A stretch of 64,000 nt of DNA from Latrodectus hesperus (Eukaryota; Arthropoda; Arachnida; Araneae; Theridiidae), in NCBI GenBank assembly GCA_037975125.1, contig CM075852.1, positions 5,177,445 through 5,241,444 on the forward strand. Direction: 5' to 3'. Numbering within the stretch: the first letter of the stretch is position 1; the number at the start of each line of letters is the position of its first letter. A program made the position numbers and the translations under genes. The notes beneath the pieces are model-generated. The model worked only from the letters and a program-made list of their open reading frames with translations, ran no database searches and was not told where the DNA came from. This document shows positions 39,903 to 59,681 of the stretch, piece by piece.

Positions 39903-41387
39903 TACACTCGTGTCCATAAATTAAGAAAAATGCAAGTTCAGGCAAAGAAAGAGACAGAAGAAAAACAAATGTGTCTTATTTGTAAAGTCTATATATTAAA
40001 CAAAAGGTAAAGAGTAAAAAAGATTCTATATGCTTGACATTATTAATAATAAAAACTGCGATTTTTACTCCCTGGAGCAAATTTGAATAAAACACCTATT
40101 TATTAAAACCAATAAAACATGGTTGGTATGATGGTTAACACATAATATGCCCCAAGACGATGCAATACAGGCCGTACAACACCTAGGCATGCTGAGTATT
40201 AAATTATCAATATCATCTTGGGGAATAATACTTCACTCATCAAGCAATGTCCTCCGAAGTTATAGTAGACAGGTGGGAAGGGGTTTAAGGGCTGCAATTC
40301 GTCGGTCTTGCATGTCCCACACATGCTCTTTGGATTCAAGTCCAGCGATTATGCTGGTCTGTCCATACGATTGATATCCTCCAATTGAAGGCATTCGTCT
40401 ACAATGTTTGCACGGTGAGTACGGGCATTGTCATCCATAAACAGAAATTCTGCACACATGGCGCCCCGAAACAAATGTACATGTTGTTCCAAAATGGAAT
40501 CTCGATAGATGTGGTCTGTCATGTTAACATTCTGAACATGCAGGTTAGTTCTGGAACCCAGAATAAGTCCTCCCCAAACGAGCAATCCTGCACCACCGTA
40601 ACGGTGTCGTTCAATGATGTTCTCTTGTTAATAACGGGTACCTGGCCCTCTTCATATATAAGTCCGGCGACTTGTCGAAAACAATCACACAAGATCACTG
40701 TTACGGTGTCCACAATGCATGCTCTGTACTCCAGGCTAACCGCAGGTGACAGTGAGTTGTGATAAGTGGAACACATATGACAGGCCTACGAGCATATAGA
40801 CCAATGTGCCCTAAGCATCTGTACCCGGTCTGCCTTGATCTTTCGTACCGGTAGCTGAAATGAGCTGATGATACAGGTCTTATGCTGTGCTCAATCTGTT
40901 TCTTTTGGAAGTAACTGCCAAATACCGGCCCTCATTCAGTGTTACAACTCGGGGGTGACCTGTACTGTAACGTCTTCTCACATTACCATGGTCTTGTGGC
41001 GTTTGCCAAAGCCTGGAGATAACACTCTGGGAATTCCAAGTTCCTCGGATACTTCCAGCTGCTAACATCCACATTCCAGATAGCCGATAATTCTTCCACG
41101 TAAAACATCATTCCAATGCTTCCTTTGCGCCATAACTAAGCGGTTATTACACTGAAAGGCTTTTAAAGCACTTGAGAACAATTTTTCTTCTTTGCAATCA
41201 TTCCTTATGTACACCTCTCTTACACCTTCGTCATTGTGACGTAGTATCGGTGCCACCTAGTGGTTTCTTGCAATCTGCATATTATTCTTCATGATGTGTG
41301 CGATAATTCTATACAAGTGAAATTTTTATTTTAGAGTTCAGTTTCTGTGTCATTTAGAATTATCATTAACTTGTGGACATGAGTGTA
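39903..41387 (-). mobile_element. Tc1-like transposon, near full length
   Basis: The 1,485-bp element is bounded by TACACTCGTGTCCATAAATT at 39903 and its imperfect inverted copy ending GACATGAGTGTA at 41387, about 19 of 22 outer bases matching. Terminal TA on both sides fits the Tc1 target duplication. Its G+C is conspicuously higher than in the surrounding desert. The transposase relic lies on the minus strand and fills the interior. The size is normal for a Tc1-type element, so it arrived complete and decayed by point changes and small indels. Confidence 0.93.
40135..41133 (-). pseudogene. Tc1-like transposase, multiply frameshifted
   Basis: The start MAQRKHWNDVLRGRIIGYLE at 41133 resembles the usual N-terminal 'RGRIIGYLECG' helix-turn-helix region. 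After a shift come SQSVISRLWQTPQDHGNVRR and YSTGHPRVVTLNEGRYLAVT (about 41010-40900), the paired-like DNA-binding part. The first catalytic Asp block is distorted (FDKSPDLYMK frame near 40680). The second is clear: AEFLFMDDNARTHRANIVDE near 40440. The third block, expected as YSPDLNPIEHVWDM, is broken at 40340 by a stop and a one-base loss (SLDLNP, then EHVWDM in another frame). The tail NLILSMPRCCTACIA ends near 40150. Homology to Tc1/Tcb-type transposases is certain; the gene is dead. Confidence 0.92.
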
Positions 41388-42077
41388 TATAAAAAGTTAA
41401 AAATTTCATCATTATATTTGTTTTAGGTTGAATTAAGAGTTAGTACTTTATATCAAAACACTAATAAGTATTCTTCAAAAATAATAATCTTATATTAACT
41501 TTCATATCAGTATAAATATCATTGTTTATTCCATATTTGTAAGTACACTTTTTCATCATATTTGTATATATGAATATATCATCATGAGATATTGACATAA
41601 TATTTGTAAGGAAGCATTGAAATTTTTAATTATAGTTGCGCTGATATATTTCTATCATAACTAATCCGAAAAGTTTAAAAATTCACTCCATTAATAGAAG
41701 TTAAACTTGTATGTAATTATTATGTAATTAATAATGTAATTAGTAACAGAAAAATAATTCAAAATTTAAATGTTGAATAAAGAATTTTATAGTAACAAGT
41801 GTTTCAAGATCAAATAGTTATAACCGGAATTACATTAGAAATATATTTAATAATTATTGCATAAAAATGTAAAGACATCAAAGGGGTTGTTGAGTTAATC
41901 TGCGGGCTTGGTCAAACAAATTGAACCCAAATAACAAAAACTCGTGCTCTTATACTAAATAAAAGGTCATATTATTTGCCAATTTTGCTAATTTCTTTTT
42001 AACATGAAACTCTCATAATAATAGATTAAAATTATAAGGTATTAGGTATTATAATATAAAATATTGTATACATTAAG

Positions 42078-42078
<1 letters not shown>
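41388..42078. other. AT-rich intergenic sequence
   Basis: Nothing recognised. Confidence 0.5.

Positions 42079-42164
<86 letters not shown>
42079..42164. repeat. (TA)n microsatellite next to a mariner relic
   Basis: Uninterrupted TA tract ending where the mariner-derived sequence begins. Confidence 0.97.
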
Positions 42165-42166
<2 letters not shown>

Positions 42167-42830
42167 ACGTGTATGCATATCAGTGAGTTTTATGCCTTCC
42201 GACCACGATTTGCGGACAGCATTAATTTTTAGTTACCATGTGAAGAAAAATGATGCCGAATTGCATCAAACGCTTGTAGAAGCATAGGATGGCAATGCTC
42301 TGGTAGAAGCATAGGATGGCACGTGGAGCGTGGCAGACCAGCAAAAACGTTTGAAGATGTTGAATTTTAAGCATTACTCGATTAAGATGATGGCCAAACG
42401 CAATGACATCTTGCAGAACAACTCAATGTTGACCAGAGCACTGTTTCCTGGCGTCTCAAAGCAATGGATAAGACAATAAAGGTCGGTAGATAGGTATTAC
42501 ATGAGCTAACGTATGTAGCAGGAACACTGAAAAATCGTGTGCGAAATGTTGCTTTCCCTCTACAAACACAATTCATATCTCCATCGTATTGTGACAAGCG
42601 CAGTAAAATGGATTTTTTTGAGAATCCCAAGCATGATTGATCATATGTTGACTCCGGACAGCCACCAAACTTTTCCATAAGGCCGAATCGCTTCGCCGCA
42701 AGACAATGCTGCGTATTTTCTGGGAGCCTGAGAGGCCAATCTATTATGAGCTTCTCAAATTTGGCGAACCCGTTAATACTGTTCATTAAAAGCAACAACT
42801 AATTGACTTGAACAATGCCAAAAATTTGTA
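42165..42830 (+). pseudogene. Mariner transposase, N-terminal and central part, decayed
   Basis: LRTALIFSYHVKKNDAELHQ at 42210 is the mariner N-terminal block. A 28-bp direct duplication follows (GTAGAAGCATAGGATGGC at 42275 and 42303). Then come RGRPAKTFEDVEF, HLAEQLNVDQSTVSWRLKAM (the second helix-turn-helix) and SYLHRIVTSAVKWIF near 42580. The usual 'VTGDEKW' has become VTSAVKW, so the first catalytic Asp is lost. Later frames give DSGQPPNFSIRPNRF and IYYELLKFGEPVNT, then KQQLIDLNNA near 42800, where similarity stops. The DD34D C-terminal half is missing, as are recognisable inverted repeats. At least four stops and several shifts are present. A 138-codon minus-strand frame over the same DNA is a shadow. 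Confidence 0.88.
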
Positions 42831-49019
<6,189 letters not shown>

Positions 49020-49390
49020 TTTCCATGTAATTTTCCTTCGTTCATTCACCATTGCCAACCCACAGTATAATTGTTGAAAGGAAATATAGTATTTGAAACT
49101 GCTTAAAGGCAAATAATTATTATCTCTAGTGTGATTTCAGCATCTTCCGAAGAAATAATAGTTTCTCCATCGGAGACTCATTTAGAATTCTGTGCTGAAA
49201 TTGAATTTTTGTAGGTAATAGAACCACTAGATTCTTTCGTAAGACAACTTACAGACGAATGTAAATAAAGAAAAAAAGAAAAACCTTATTCTGAGAGAAA
49301 TACGGTCATCTATTTATTTTAACTGTTATTGAATTAGCAAAAGTCGAACGTTATCTTGTGATGAATTTATTTCCATTGTCTTTTATATAG
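49020..49390 (+). repeat. Dispersed repeat of unknown family, copy 2
   Basis: Diverged partner of 29590-29950 in the same orientation; the best-preserved shared block is GAGAAATACGGTCA near 49296. There is no coding signal. Confidence 0.5.
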
Positions 49391-51667
49391 TATTTTCAGA
49401 CTCCAGAAGCTTTAGATTTCTTTTGAAATTTTTGATTTCTTTTAATTTTGCTATTGTAGTTTTTCTAGAAAATCTACTGAAACAACTAATGTCTCCTGCA
49501 AAAATGTGTTACACATATGTGTTAACATTTTGCATAAGAAAGTGCATCTCTAATGTATAAAATAATGGGTATATTTAAAAAGGCACAAAAATAATAGCAC
49601 ATAGTTAAACATTAAATTTAGCATTTATTTAAAATGTTTATTTAGATGTTAATCGCACACACAATGATTTACTAAACATTTTCTTATAATTAATTCAAGA
49701 ATACTAAATAAACACAAGCTTCATATTTTTTAATTGATGCATCTAAAATATTAAATATAAAGAATATTTTTTTAACTTTTTACTTTAAATAACTAAGGGG
49801 TAGAACATTTTGAAGAATTATTAGCAAAATGTAAATTATAATTATTATCTAAATTTTACAAAATATTTACTATAGTTTTTCATTTTCCCACAAATATAAT
49901 AGTAAACATTATTCATTATTAAAGGTGATGGCAGTCTGGTTTAAATTTAGTCTGGTTTTAATTCCGGTATAGATTTAAATGTAAACACCGAATTGTTCTT
50001 TAATGCGTTGTTTATTTTCGTTTCATGTTAATAAATATTGCTTGCAGTATATTTTATTAATCACTTATATCATAATAAATTCTGCACAAAAATAGCCTCA
50101 ATTAATAATGATGTATACAAAAAGAGTTCAAATGCAACTACTATTAAAATAAACGATATTCAACAAATTTATTTTTAAATCATCTTAAAGTTCGACAAAT
50201 GAATCAATGCTTAAACATAGTTATAAATATATAAAGAAAAATAAAATAAGTTAATTTATCAATACTTTTTGAATTTTCTATTAAATGTATGAAAAGAAAT
50301 AAAATTTACATTTCTATTAAGCATGTTTTTATTAAAAGTTAGTTTTCATTTGAATAAGGAATGAAATTTCAACTGCTACAAAATCTAAAATATTTATCAT
50401 TTTTCTTATTTACTTTAACCAATTATCATTACAAAAAGTAAATTTACACATAAATCTATCTTAACTTATCTTTTACATGACTTTTTCGGTTTTATACTTA
50501 AAAACTGCTCTGGTTTAAAAATTCTAACTTAATTTATTTAAAGTCGATTTGCTGGAAAAACCTAGTCTTAAAATCTTAAAAGGATCTACTAAATTTGTTC
50601 TATACTATCTTTGTGTGTTTAGTCACTCTCTGATCACATTTTGTACACGTGATTAGTAATTCAATTAGGATACATGGTTTGAATTTGAAGACACTAATTA
50701 ACCATCAAGACACTAAATAACCAATTCATACCCATTAACTGTTAAGTTAAAGGAGAAAACACTGAATCAACCACATGATCATATATTTGAGATTATAGAC
50801 GTGTAATTTTCATCTCCTTTTTTAATTAATTGCAATTAATCTCCTAACCGGATAAAGGTGAAAGAATTTAACAAAATATTTATTTACATTTTAAAAACCA
50901 TTTTATTGAATGGATTTTTTTAAATCACAATAATGCATAAATTCTATTATTGAAAGTAGAAATAAAAAGTTGCAAGTTATCGTTAACATTGTTTTTTCGT
51001 GGTTAACAAAATGCCTAATTCATTTCAAAACATACTTGCATATAAAAGCTTTCGATGGAATGATCTGTAACGAATCAGAACATGCCATTCTACTAGTTCA
51101 ACAAAGGATTCTCACTATTAAAGATATCATTTTCATGCATAACCATTTCATTTAGGATATTTTACTGTTTCTTTTAATGTATATAAAATTTAACTAAGGC
51201 AAGATATGGAACAAAAAAATAATTATCTATACTTGTCCCAAACTTTGATAAAATTTACTGAGTTTAAACAATTGTGTATAAATTTAGTATAAAATATCTC
51301 TATTTAGGGATATTATTTTAGGAATATTGTTAAATTAATGATAGTTCATGGCGAAAATATTAATTGTTATAATCTGAGCTTATTATACCCATTATGAATA
51401 ATTTTAATGTAAAACTTTTAAATTAAATTTAAAAAATAAGTAATGTATGAAAATTAATCTTTATAATTGTGTGGAATCCTGTTCAAAAAATATTTATTCT
51501 CAAAATGCATAGTTATAACTTTAATTTAGGCAAACATCTCTTTGGACTTTGAATTTAAAATAAATGGAATACCAAGCATTATAGTTTTAAATAAGTAAGA
51601 TTAAAATAATTGAAATCAAAAATATTTCAGCACTGCTATCATAAGCATTTAAATATAATTTTACTTA
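49391..51667. other. AT-rich intergenic sequence
   Basis: Nothing firm. The 61-codon plus-strand frame at 50970-51155 (contains SEHAILLVQQRILTIKDIIF) is open and of mixed composition, but has no recognisable family or matching splice pair. Confidence 0.4.
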
Positions 51668-51668
51668 C

Positions 51669-51849
51669 TACAAAACACTATCAAACTTAGCAAGAAATGT
51701 ATTTACATTATATTTATTGACACGGGACAATTGTAATGTTAATTCATTGAAATGTATCAGCTGTTGTCCATAATCATTATTATTCAAATCTGCGGTGTAT
51801 TGTAATCTACTAATAGCATACCTATCATGAGAGACATTGTCTTCGGAAA
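51669..51849 (-). CDS. Candidate internal coding exon, unknown protein
   Basis: On the minus strand a CAG acceptor (51852-51850) precedes 181 bases that stay open for 59 whole codons. They end at GTAAGT (51668-51663), a perfect donor. The apparent TAG stop spans the exon-donor junction, so it would be removed by splicing. The peptide is polar and well mixed (SEDNVSHDRYAISRLQYTAD, then HFNELTLQLSRVNKYNVNTF and LAKFDSVL), unlike the I/N/Y/F-rich chance frames around it. A branch-point-like GCTAAAT lies about 22 bases upstream of the acceptor. An ATG also sits just upstream at 51856, so a short single-exon frame ending at 51668 is the alternative. I recognise no family and found no partner exon in the window. 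Confidence 0.35.
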
Positions 51850-53883
51850 CTGTCATATGAAATGGATTTAGCTTTCAATCATTATTGGGAACTCAAACTA
51901 ATCAAGGATGCCACGCACAAATATAACGCACATAAAGCATAATATTAATAAAGCTTCTGAAATTATCAACATCAAAATTTATGTATTTTATAGAACACAA
52001 ATTCTTAAGAAAATATTTCATTAATTACATGTTTTTATCAAAAGAAATCCAAACTTAAATTGACACTATAAGGAAGCTAAATATTTATGTAAAATATTAA
52101 AATGAATAAAAATTAATAAATATATTAATAAATACTGCAAGTATCATTTTTTGGTATTTCATAAATTGGATATCTCGAAAAAACTAAATACACTTGAATG
52201 AGACTTTAGTTAAAACTATTTTTTAAGAGCTTTCTATTAAATATATTCCAAAATATTTTTTTAAAAACAATTATATTCATCGAATATATTCATTCAGTTC
52301 TATTATAATTGTCTGTAAATGTATACAGATAATATTTGTGTCAGTTACTTTATATTGTTGTTTAACATGAAAGGTACACTTGTTGTCATATTTTTGAAAC
52401 GTTCATAAATTTAACACAAATATTTGATCATTTGAACAAAAAATATTTTTTATCAATGTTTCTCTCATATCTGTAGTATGCATTCCATGTATGCTTCGGC
52501 AATGACAAGGGATTTCCTTATAGTTTTCTTTGATTTTTCTTCTTAAAACATATGTGATAAAATAATATTTTGAAAGTTTTTGATCTCAAAAATTTATTGT
52601 AAAATTATTCATTAAAACTACCAAGCTGTAATCTTCATCATTAAACAAAAAATAAATACGTCAAACAAAAATGTATGAATTTGTATTAATTGTAATAATT
52701 TAGAACATAAAAATGTTAGTAAACGCATACACAATTAAAGAAAGACTTAGAGATTTCTATTTTAAACACCGCATTTCAATTTCAGAAAGATGATTGCAAA
52801 ATATTTACATTTTCGGCTGAAATAAATGATGAAAATATAACTTATGCTGATAGTACCTTATACCATAATCAGTTAGTAAGTAAATAAAACTTAAAGAATA
52901 AGGTAAATTAAATGTAGGACTTAAAAATACGTAAGGAATTTCTTTTTTTGTAATTAATAGAAATTATATGAATATAATTTAAGATCAAACAATTCTACAT
53001 TAAACAAATTATAAAGAAATATATTTCATACTAAAATAATTAAAATGAATAAGTAAAAGCGCTTTTTTATCATAATAATATGTTCTAGTCTAATTGTTCA
53101 ATATTACAACTAAAATATTTATCTCCACAAATGAAAATAGGAAAAATATTAACACAAACATTTTTGAGAAATATTTAATTTTTCCAAATTATTTATCTGT
53201 ATTAAATTATAAAAATTTTATAATGATAGATTTCTTGATTAATTTTTTAATAAAATGAACACTATTATTTTCTACAAGAAAGGACAACACAGTTGAAAGT
53301 ATTTTTTTTTAAATGTGTTAAAAAAGCTAAACAAACTGTGTCAAAATCCGGATGCACATGACAAATGTAGACAACAAATAATTTAAGAACTATATTATTC
53401 AATATGGCAAAGCATATGAGAACATGATATTCTGTTATAAAATAATAATTTTAAAATTTACATAAGTATCGTCTGAAACAAAATTTTTAAAAGTTAAACA
53501 ATAATTTCAAAAGTTCAAATAATTATGCAAAAATTAAATAAAATGAAGTAAATATTCATATTTTTAAGCGTACAAATATTATGAAAATTAATGGAAACGA
53601 AAAGGTTTTGGTAGAATATGTATTTTTATAATTAAATTCAGAGTATTATAAAATAAATATAAGCTATAAATTATAAAATTGGGTTATGTATTTACTAGAG
53701 GTAGAAAAAGAAAACAAATAATTTATACTTGTTTGTTTTTCCTTTCATAGATATTGCAATATTTGTTATAGCTAAATGAAATTCCAATACACTTTCTTTC
53801 ACTTTTATTTGCATGTATGTAAAAATAATATGTACATTGTTAGAGCTTAACAGAAAAATTGAAATTTTTCTCTGTATATATGC
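51850..53883. other. AT-rich intergenic (or intronic) sequence
   Basis: No feature seen. If the neighbouring exon is real, this is intron upstream of it. Confidence 0.45.
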
Positions 53884-54075
<192 letters not shown>

Positions 54076-54592
54076 AACATCTTTGTGTCGATGAAAAGTG
54101 TATGTTGTCATATTTGATACATCGAAATTTGCAGAGAGAGACTTAAAAGAAGAACTTAAAGTCAGAAAAGAGCCTTTTCATTACGTTCACAACTCTGAAT
54201 ATTATTATGATAATAATATGATTCAATATTGAAAATGATATATTGTTTCAATTTTACTGTCTATATAGAAAGGATTTTTTTATTAAAAATATACAAAATT
54301 TCTAATTTAAAATTCTATTTATGTATGTAAAATTTCTTTATTTTCGAGTATCTATGAGAATAAAAAATGAAAAGTTTTCATGATTTTTCAAATTTATTGA
54401 AACTTTTTCCTACAGAAATATATCTCTAATTTTAAAAAAGTAATAAGCTTTTTGTTTCTTATAGGTATTCAAAAAGTATATTTAGTGCATAAATATTTAT
54501 CTCTTTCTGCCAATCTGTATTTGTATCTGAGAATGCTTATAAGTATGTACTTATATATATGTCACCATTAGCCTTCCCATTCAACACACGTA
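54076..54592. other. AT-rich intergenic sequence
   Basis: No gene or element recognised. Confidence 0.5.
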
Positions 54593-56061
<1,469 letters not shown>

Positions 56062-56397
56062 TGCAAACTTTTATGTTGATTCATCCTATTCTCATTTGCA
56101 ATTAGATGTTAATAATTTAGTAATTCAAGTTAAATTACATATTGATTTTGAAATTTTTATTTTTAAACAATAATTTATAATTGCTTATGTATATATTTTT
56201 TAATTTTTTTTATCTGAAGATTAAAATTTACTCTCAGGAAACAATATTTTTACTTTTAAAATTTATATTTTGTTAAAATAACAAATTTGAGTAAATTTTA
56301 AACATGTTTAAGGGATGCAAGATTAATGAGCATCTCTTACTCAATTTTGTTAAATTAAAACTTAGGAAAAAACAAGAAAGATATCATTTTTCTTAAA

Positions 56398-56532
56398 ATG
56401 CCAAGATATGAACTATGGATATTTTTTATTTATAACGAAGAGGATGAAATCAGAGAGTTGACTGATTCTGAATCCTGGGAACATGTTCTTGGATTAATGG
56501 ACCCTGCTGATTTCCAGGAGAATTTCAGATGA
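56398..56532 (+). pseudogene. Possible decayed transposase fragment
   Basis: The ATG at 56398 opens 44 codons, including YNEEDEIRELTDSESWEHVL and GLMDPADFQENFR, then TGA. The acidic start followed by 'DFQENFR' is reminiscent of the N-terminal part of PIF/Harbinger-type nucleases, and coding-like fragments such as GITASMLDFEVTPFLGS recur downstream to about 56700. I saw no catalytic motifs or terminal repeats, so the family is a guess. A Helitron-captured or host gene fragment is equally possible. Confidence 0.25.
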
Positions 56533-58470
56533 ATATCTTTTGAGATTGAATTCGCGGCAAAAGTTTAACTGACTTTTCTTTAGGATCATTATAAAATATC
56601 ATTGATAAAAAAGTGAATTGTGAACGAAAGAAAGGTATCACAGCTTCAATGCTGGATTTTGAAGTAACTCCATTTTTGGGTTCACGTATTTTTGATATTA
56701 ATGTTCATACATTTAACATATTGGAGAAATTCATGTATAGTTGCTAAGATCAGAATACAAAAATGAAAATTTCCTGAGAATGAATTACTGGAAGCTGAAA
56801 AGTTCATTATATTTGTAATCTAACAAGAGTCATTTACAAGAATATCAGATAAAATATTTATTGTAAATCCACCTATTGCACAAGAACAAGCTGGTAGAAT
56901 TGAATATGTTGATATTTTTAACTGACTGCTGTAGACTTTTCTTATTCTGTATCTTTGAAACACAGAAGCTTTGAGGATCAAAGGCTTTAATTTGACAGAG
57001 GCTTTGAAGATCAAAGGTTTTGATTTGTCTCTTACCATGAATCGTCTATAAAGCTACTCGTCTTTAACCAGTCACATTAGTGTCAATCGAGGAATTTTCG
57101 CTTTGTTTCTATCGTTTCGTTGTAAGAAAAGGCATACCTTCAGTCAATTATAGTGATAATAGAACCAAATGTATTAAATATGAAAAAACACAATCATGCA
57201 TTAATTTTTATGAAGATTTGTGATGAAGCAAAGCATGATACATTGGGGATTAATAACTCATGGTGCTTCCTCGTTAAGGGGAAAATTGTGATGCTGATAT
57301 TAATTAGTAATCTGCATTGTTGATAAGAAATTGGTGACCTTAATAAGAATGGAATATTATAGTATTTTAGGATGGAATATTCTTAAAGTATTTTAGTTCT
57401 ACCAGAAATTAATGGAATAGTATGCAGAGTTTAACTGAAAATTCAACAGCTCATTATATCAATTAGAAGTCTATTCGAATGATGAAAGGTCCAGCTTTAG
57501 GTCTGTGAAGAATGATATTCGTAGAAATATTGGATATAGTAATCCCCATGAAATTATTTTATTACAAGGAATGATATTATTATTACAAGAAATGGTTGAA
57601 CTATTAAAGTATTAATCAAACTGACCCATTAGAAGAATATGTTTTGTATGTTTGTGTTCTTGAACTTCGAATTTGTGATGGATTAATTATTATTTTGTTT
57701 CATAATTTGTTGCCAATTGGTATTTTCATAATATATATTTAGATTTCTAAATATTTTATACATATATCATAATGTTGTTAACTTTGTCAGGAGTATGTCA
57801 GATATTATTCATTGTTTTAAGAAATTTGTTATGAATGGCAGTGTAGTTTATATATACTTTTATAATTATTATGATTTACAACTGGGAAAGAGAGGAATTG
57901 ATTGAATACGGAAAATAAAGTCAAAAATCAAATTTCAGAGGACACAGAAATTGGAGTTTTATTATTTAAAGTGTGTTCCAGTGTAATTAATTTTTTAGAG
58001 TTTTGATTTAAATTTTGAGTGTTTATAAGGTGATTTTAAAACAGATTCGTTATAATACTTTAAAAACCGAATAGCATTTTTTTATTTTCATGTGAATTTG
58101 TAATTTTAAAACTCAGTAATACTAGTAATTATATTTCGGAAAAAAATATAAATACACAATTAATATATTATATCATAAACCTAATATTATTTTCAAAAAA
58201 ATATAAATAAAATTTTGTTTTAAATATTGTGATGAAATTTGACTATATTTTTGATTTATAAATATTTAACAAACTGATTTCAAATGTGTACACTCAGCTC
58301 AATATAATTACTCTCTCAGACCCAGAGCAAAAGGTCCAAATTAAAATTTTGTTACATAAGACATATTTTAAAGTAAAACAAAGGAAAAAAATGCGTACTT
58401 AGGATACACTTTCCTATAAAAAAAATCCGGAATTGTTATTTGTTTCAGGTCTGTTTTCCAATCACCATGA
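56533..58470. other. Intergenic sequence with coding-like patches
   Basis: 56600-57600 is less AT-rich than the desert but broken by frequent stops in every frame. A 33-bp tandem duplication (CTTTGAGGATCAAAGG-like) lies at 56965-57030 and explains the repeated LKASV motif in a minus-strand frame at 56820-57038. After 57700 it is plain AT-rich. Confidence 0.4.
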
Positions 58471-58478
58471 CTTTCTTA
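58471..58478. repeat. Target-site duplication, left (CTTTCTTA)
   Basis: The 8-bp CTTTCTTA is repeated exactly at 59682-59689 on the other side of the transposon. Confidence 0.9.
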
Positions 58479-59681
58479 GGAACAAGTTCAGTATCCCCAT
58501 ACACTTGGTGACGCGGCGAATTGTTTTGTCGCCAAGCTAGGCGCGCGTTTATTAAAACGGGAAATTTCCCAAAGTTCGATCGAAAAATAAACATTTCAGA
58601 ATATTTAAAAAGGGAAATAAATATAAATAATAGACTTACTTGATATGAAGCTAAGCTGACATGCCGATTGGTATATTTATTTCGACATTTTATTCGTTTG
58701 TCACCAATGTCACATTTTAGTAAAAATAGTTATCTAATTTTACAAAAAAAAGCATGCAAAAATATTTTTCTAAATATATACACTTTATAAAATTTAAAAA
58801 AAAAGCATGCAAAAACTTATTTTTCAAATATATACATTTTTTAAAATTAAAAAAAAAACATGAATAAATATTTTTTAAATATATACACATTTTAAGTAAA
58901 TAAAAAAGAAACAGGAATACAATAAAAAAAACACATGTAAGCAATAGAATTTAAATAAAATAAATACACCTTCTCCAAATCCAATTTCCGTTAAAAATTA
59001 ATTAATATTTGCGAATCCTAAATAAATTAATAATTTGGAATCCTGAGCAATAATCCATCATTATTATCTTTAATTTTTGCTAAAATAATTTGTTGATATT
59101 TTTCAACATTTGAATGAGACATTTTAAATTAAAACAAAAAATACAGTAATTAAAACAATAAAAAGATGATAATAAATTAAGAAAACGAAATAAAAAAAGA
59201 ATATTTAACGGTTTTAAATATATAAAATAAAATATATCATTTAATAAAAAATATATTTTAAAATTAAACCAAATAAAAATAATAATGAAAAAGAAATAGT
59301 AAAAAAGAAAAATTTACGATGTTTGGACACTGGCGACAACGAAACACAACAGCGGGAAATACATGATTCAAGCAGCAAAAGTAAACGAAATTAAAATGAC
59401 TACCAATTAAAACGTAGAACAATTAGCAAAGAAAGTTCTGGAAAGTTCTCGAAGTGAAACTAAAAAAGCTATTGCCACTAAAAAAAGCACATATATAACG
59501 TAAAAATTATTTAAAACACGAGAAAAACGGAATCTGGCATCGAAAAAATGAAAATAGTAACAAAAACTAAATTTGGCAACACTACAATAAAAACAAAAGC
59601 TGAAATCGGCAACACTACAACGTAAACAACGGTTACCAGATTTGGCGAGAAATTAGTGTATGGGAATACTGAACTTGTTCC
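58479..59681. mobile_element. Non-autonomous inverted-repeat transposon with 8-bp TSD
   Basis: The 1,203-bp element has 27-bp terminal inverted repeats (58479-58505 and 59655-59681; outer bases GGAACAAGTTCAGTAT, one mismatch). It is flanked by perfect 8-bp direct repeats. A second, internal inverted pair is TTGTCGCCA at 58526 and TGGCGACAA at 59331, and a palindrome GGGAAATTTCCC lies at 58559. The interior is AT-rich and has no transposase. Eight-base duplications occur with hAT, P and some Merlin or Zisupton-type elements; the GGAACAAG end does not settle the superfamily for me. Perfect TSDs and almost perfect ends indicate a fairly recent insertion mobilised by a transposase encoded elsewhere. 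Confidence 0.9.
58744..58925 (-). repeat. 53-bp minisatellite inside the transposon
   Basis: Three and a half diverged copies of a unit with A-run, GCATGCAAAAA, TTTTT and AAATATATACA occur; the CATG or CAGG anchor repeats at 58753, 58806, 58859 and 58912. The Cys/Phe-rich minus-strand frame at 58717-58944 is produced by this repeat and is not a gene. Confidence 0.85.

Noticed and set aside
40385..40762. 125-codon plus-strand frame as a gene
   Set aside because: It is a shadow of the minus-strand Tc1-like transposase, which shows the DNA-binding and DDE blocks.
42382..42798. 138-codon minus-strand frame as a gene
   Set aside because: It is antisense to a clear plus-strand mariner transposase relic and has no family resemblance of its own.
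56820..57038. 72-codon minus-strand frame with repeated LKASV motif as a repeat protein
   Set aside because: The repetition comes from a two-copy 33-bp DNA duplication, and no further repeats or conserved residues are present.
58559..58570. GGGAAATTTCCC as a Dorsal/NF-kB-type binding site
   Set aside because: It is a single short palindrome inside a transposon, with no supporting cluster; more simply a feature of the element.
58717..58944. Cys/Phe-rich minus-strand frame as a small membrane or secreted protein
   Set aside because: Its internal repeats arise from the 53-bp minisatellite inside a non-autonomous transposon.
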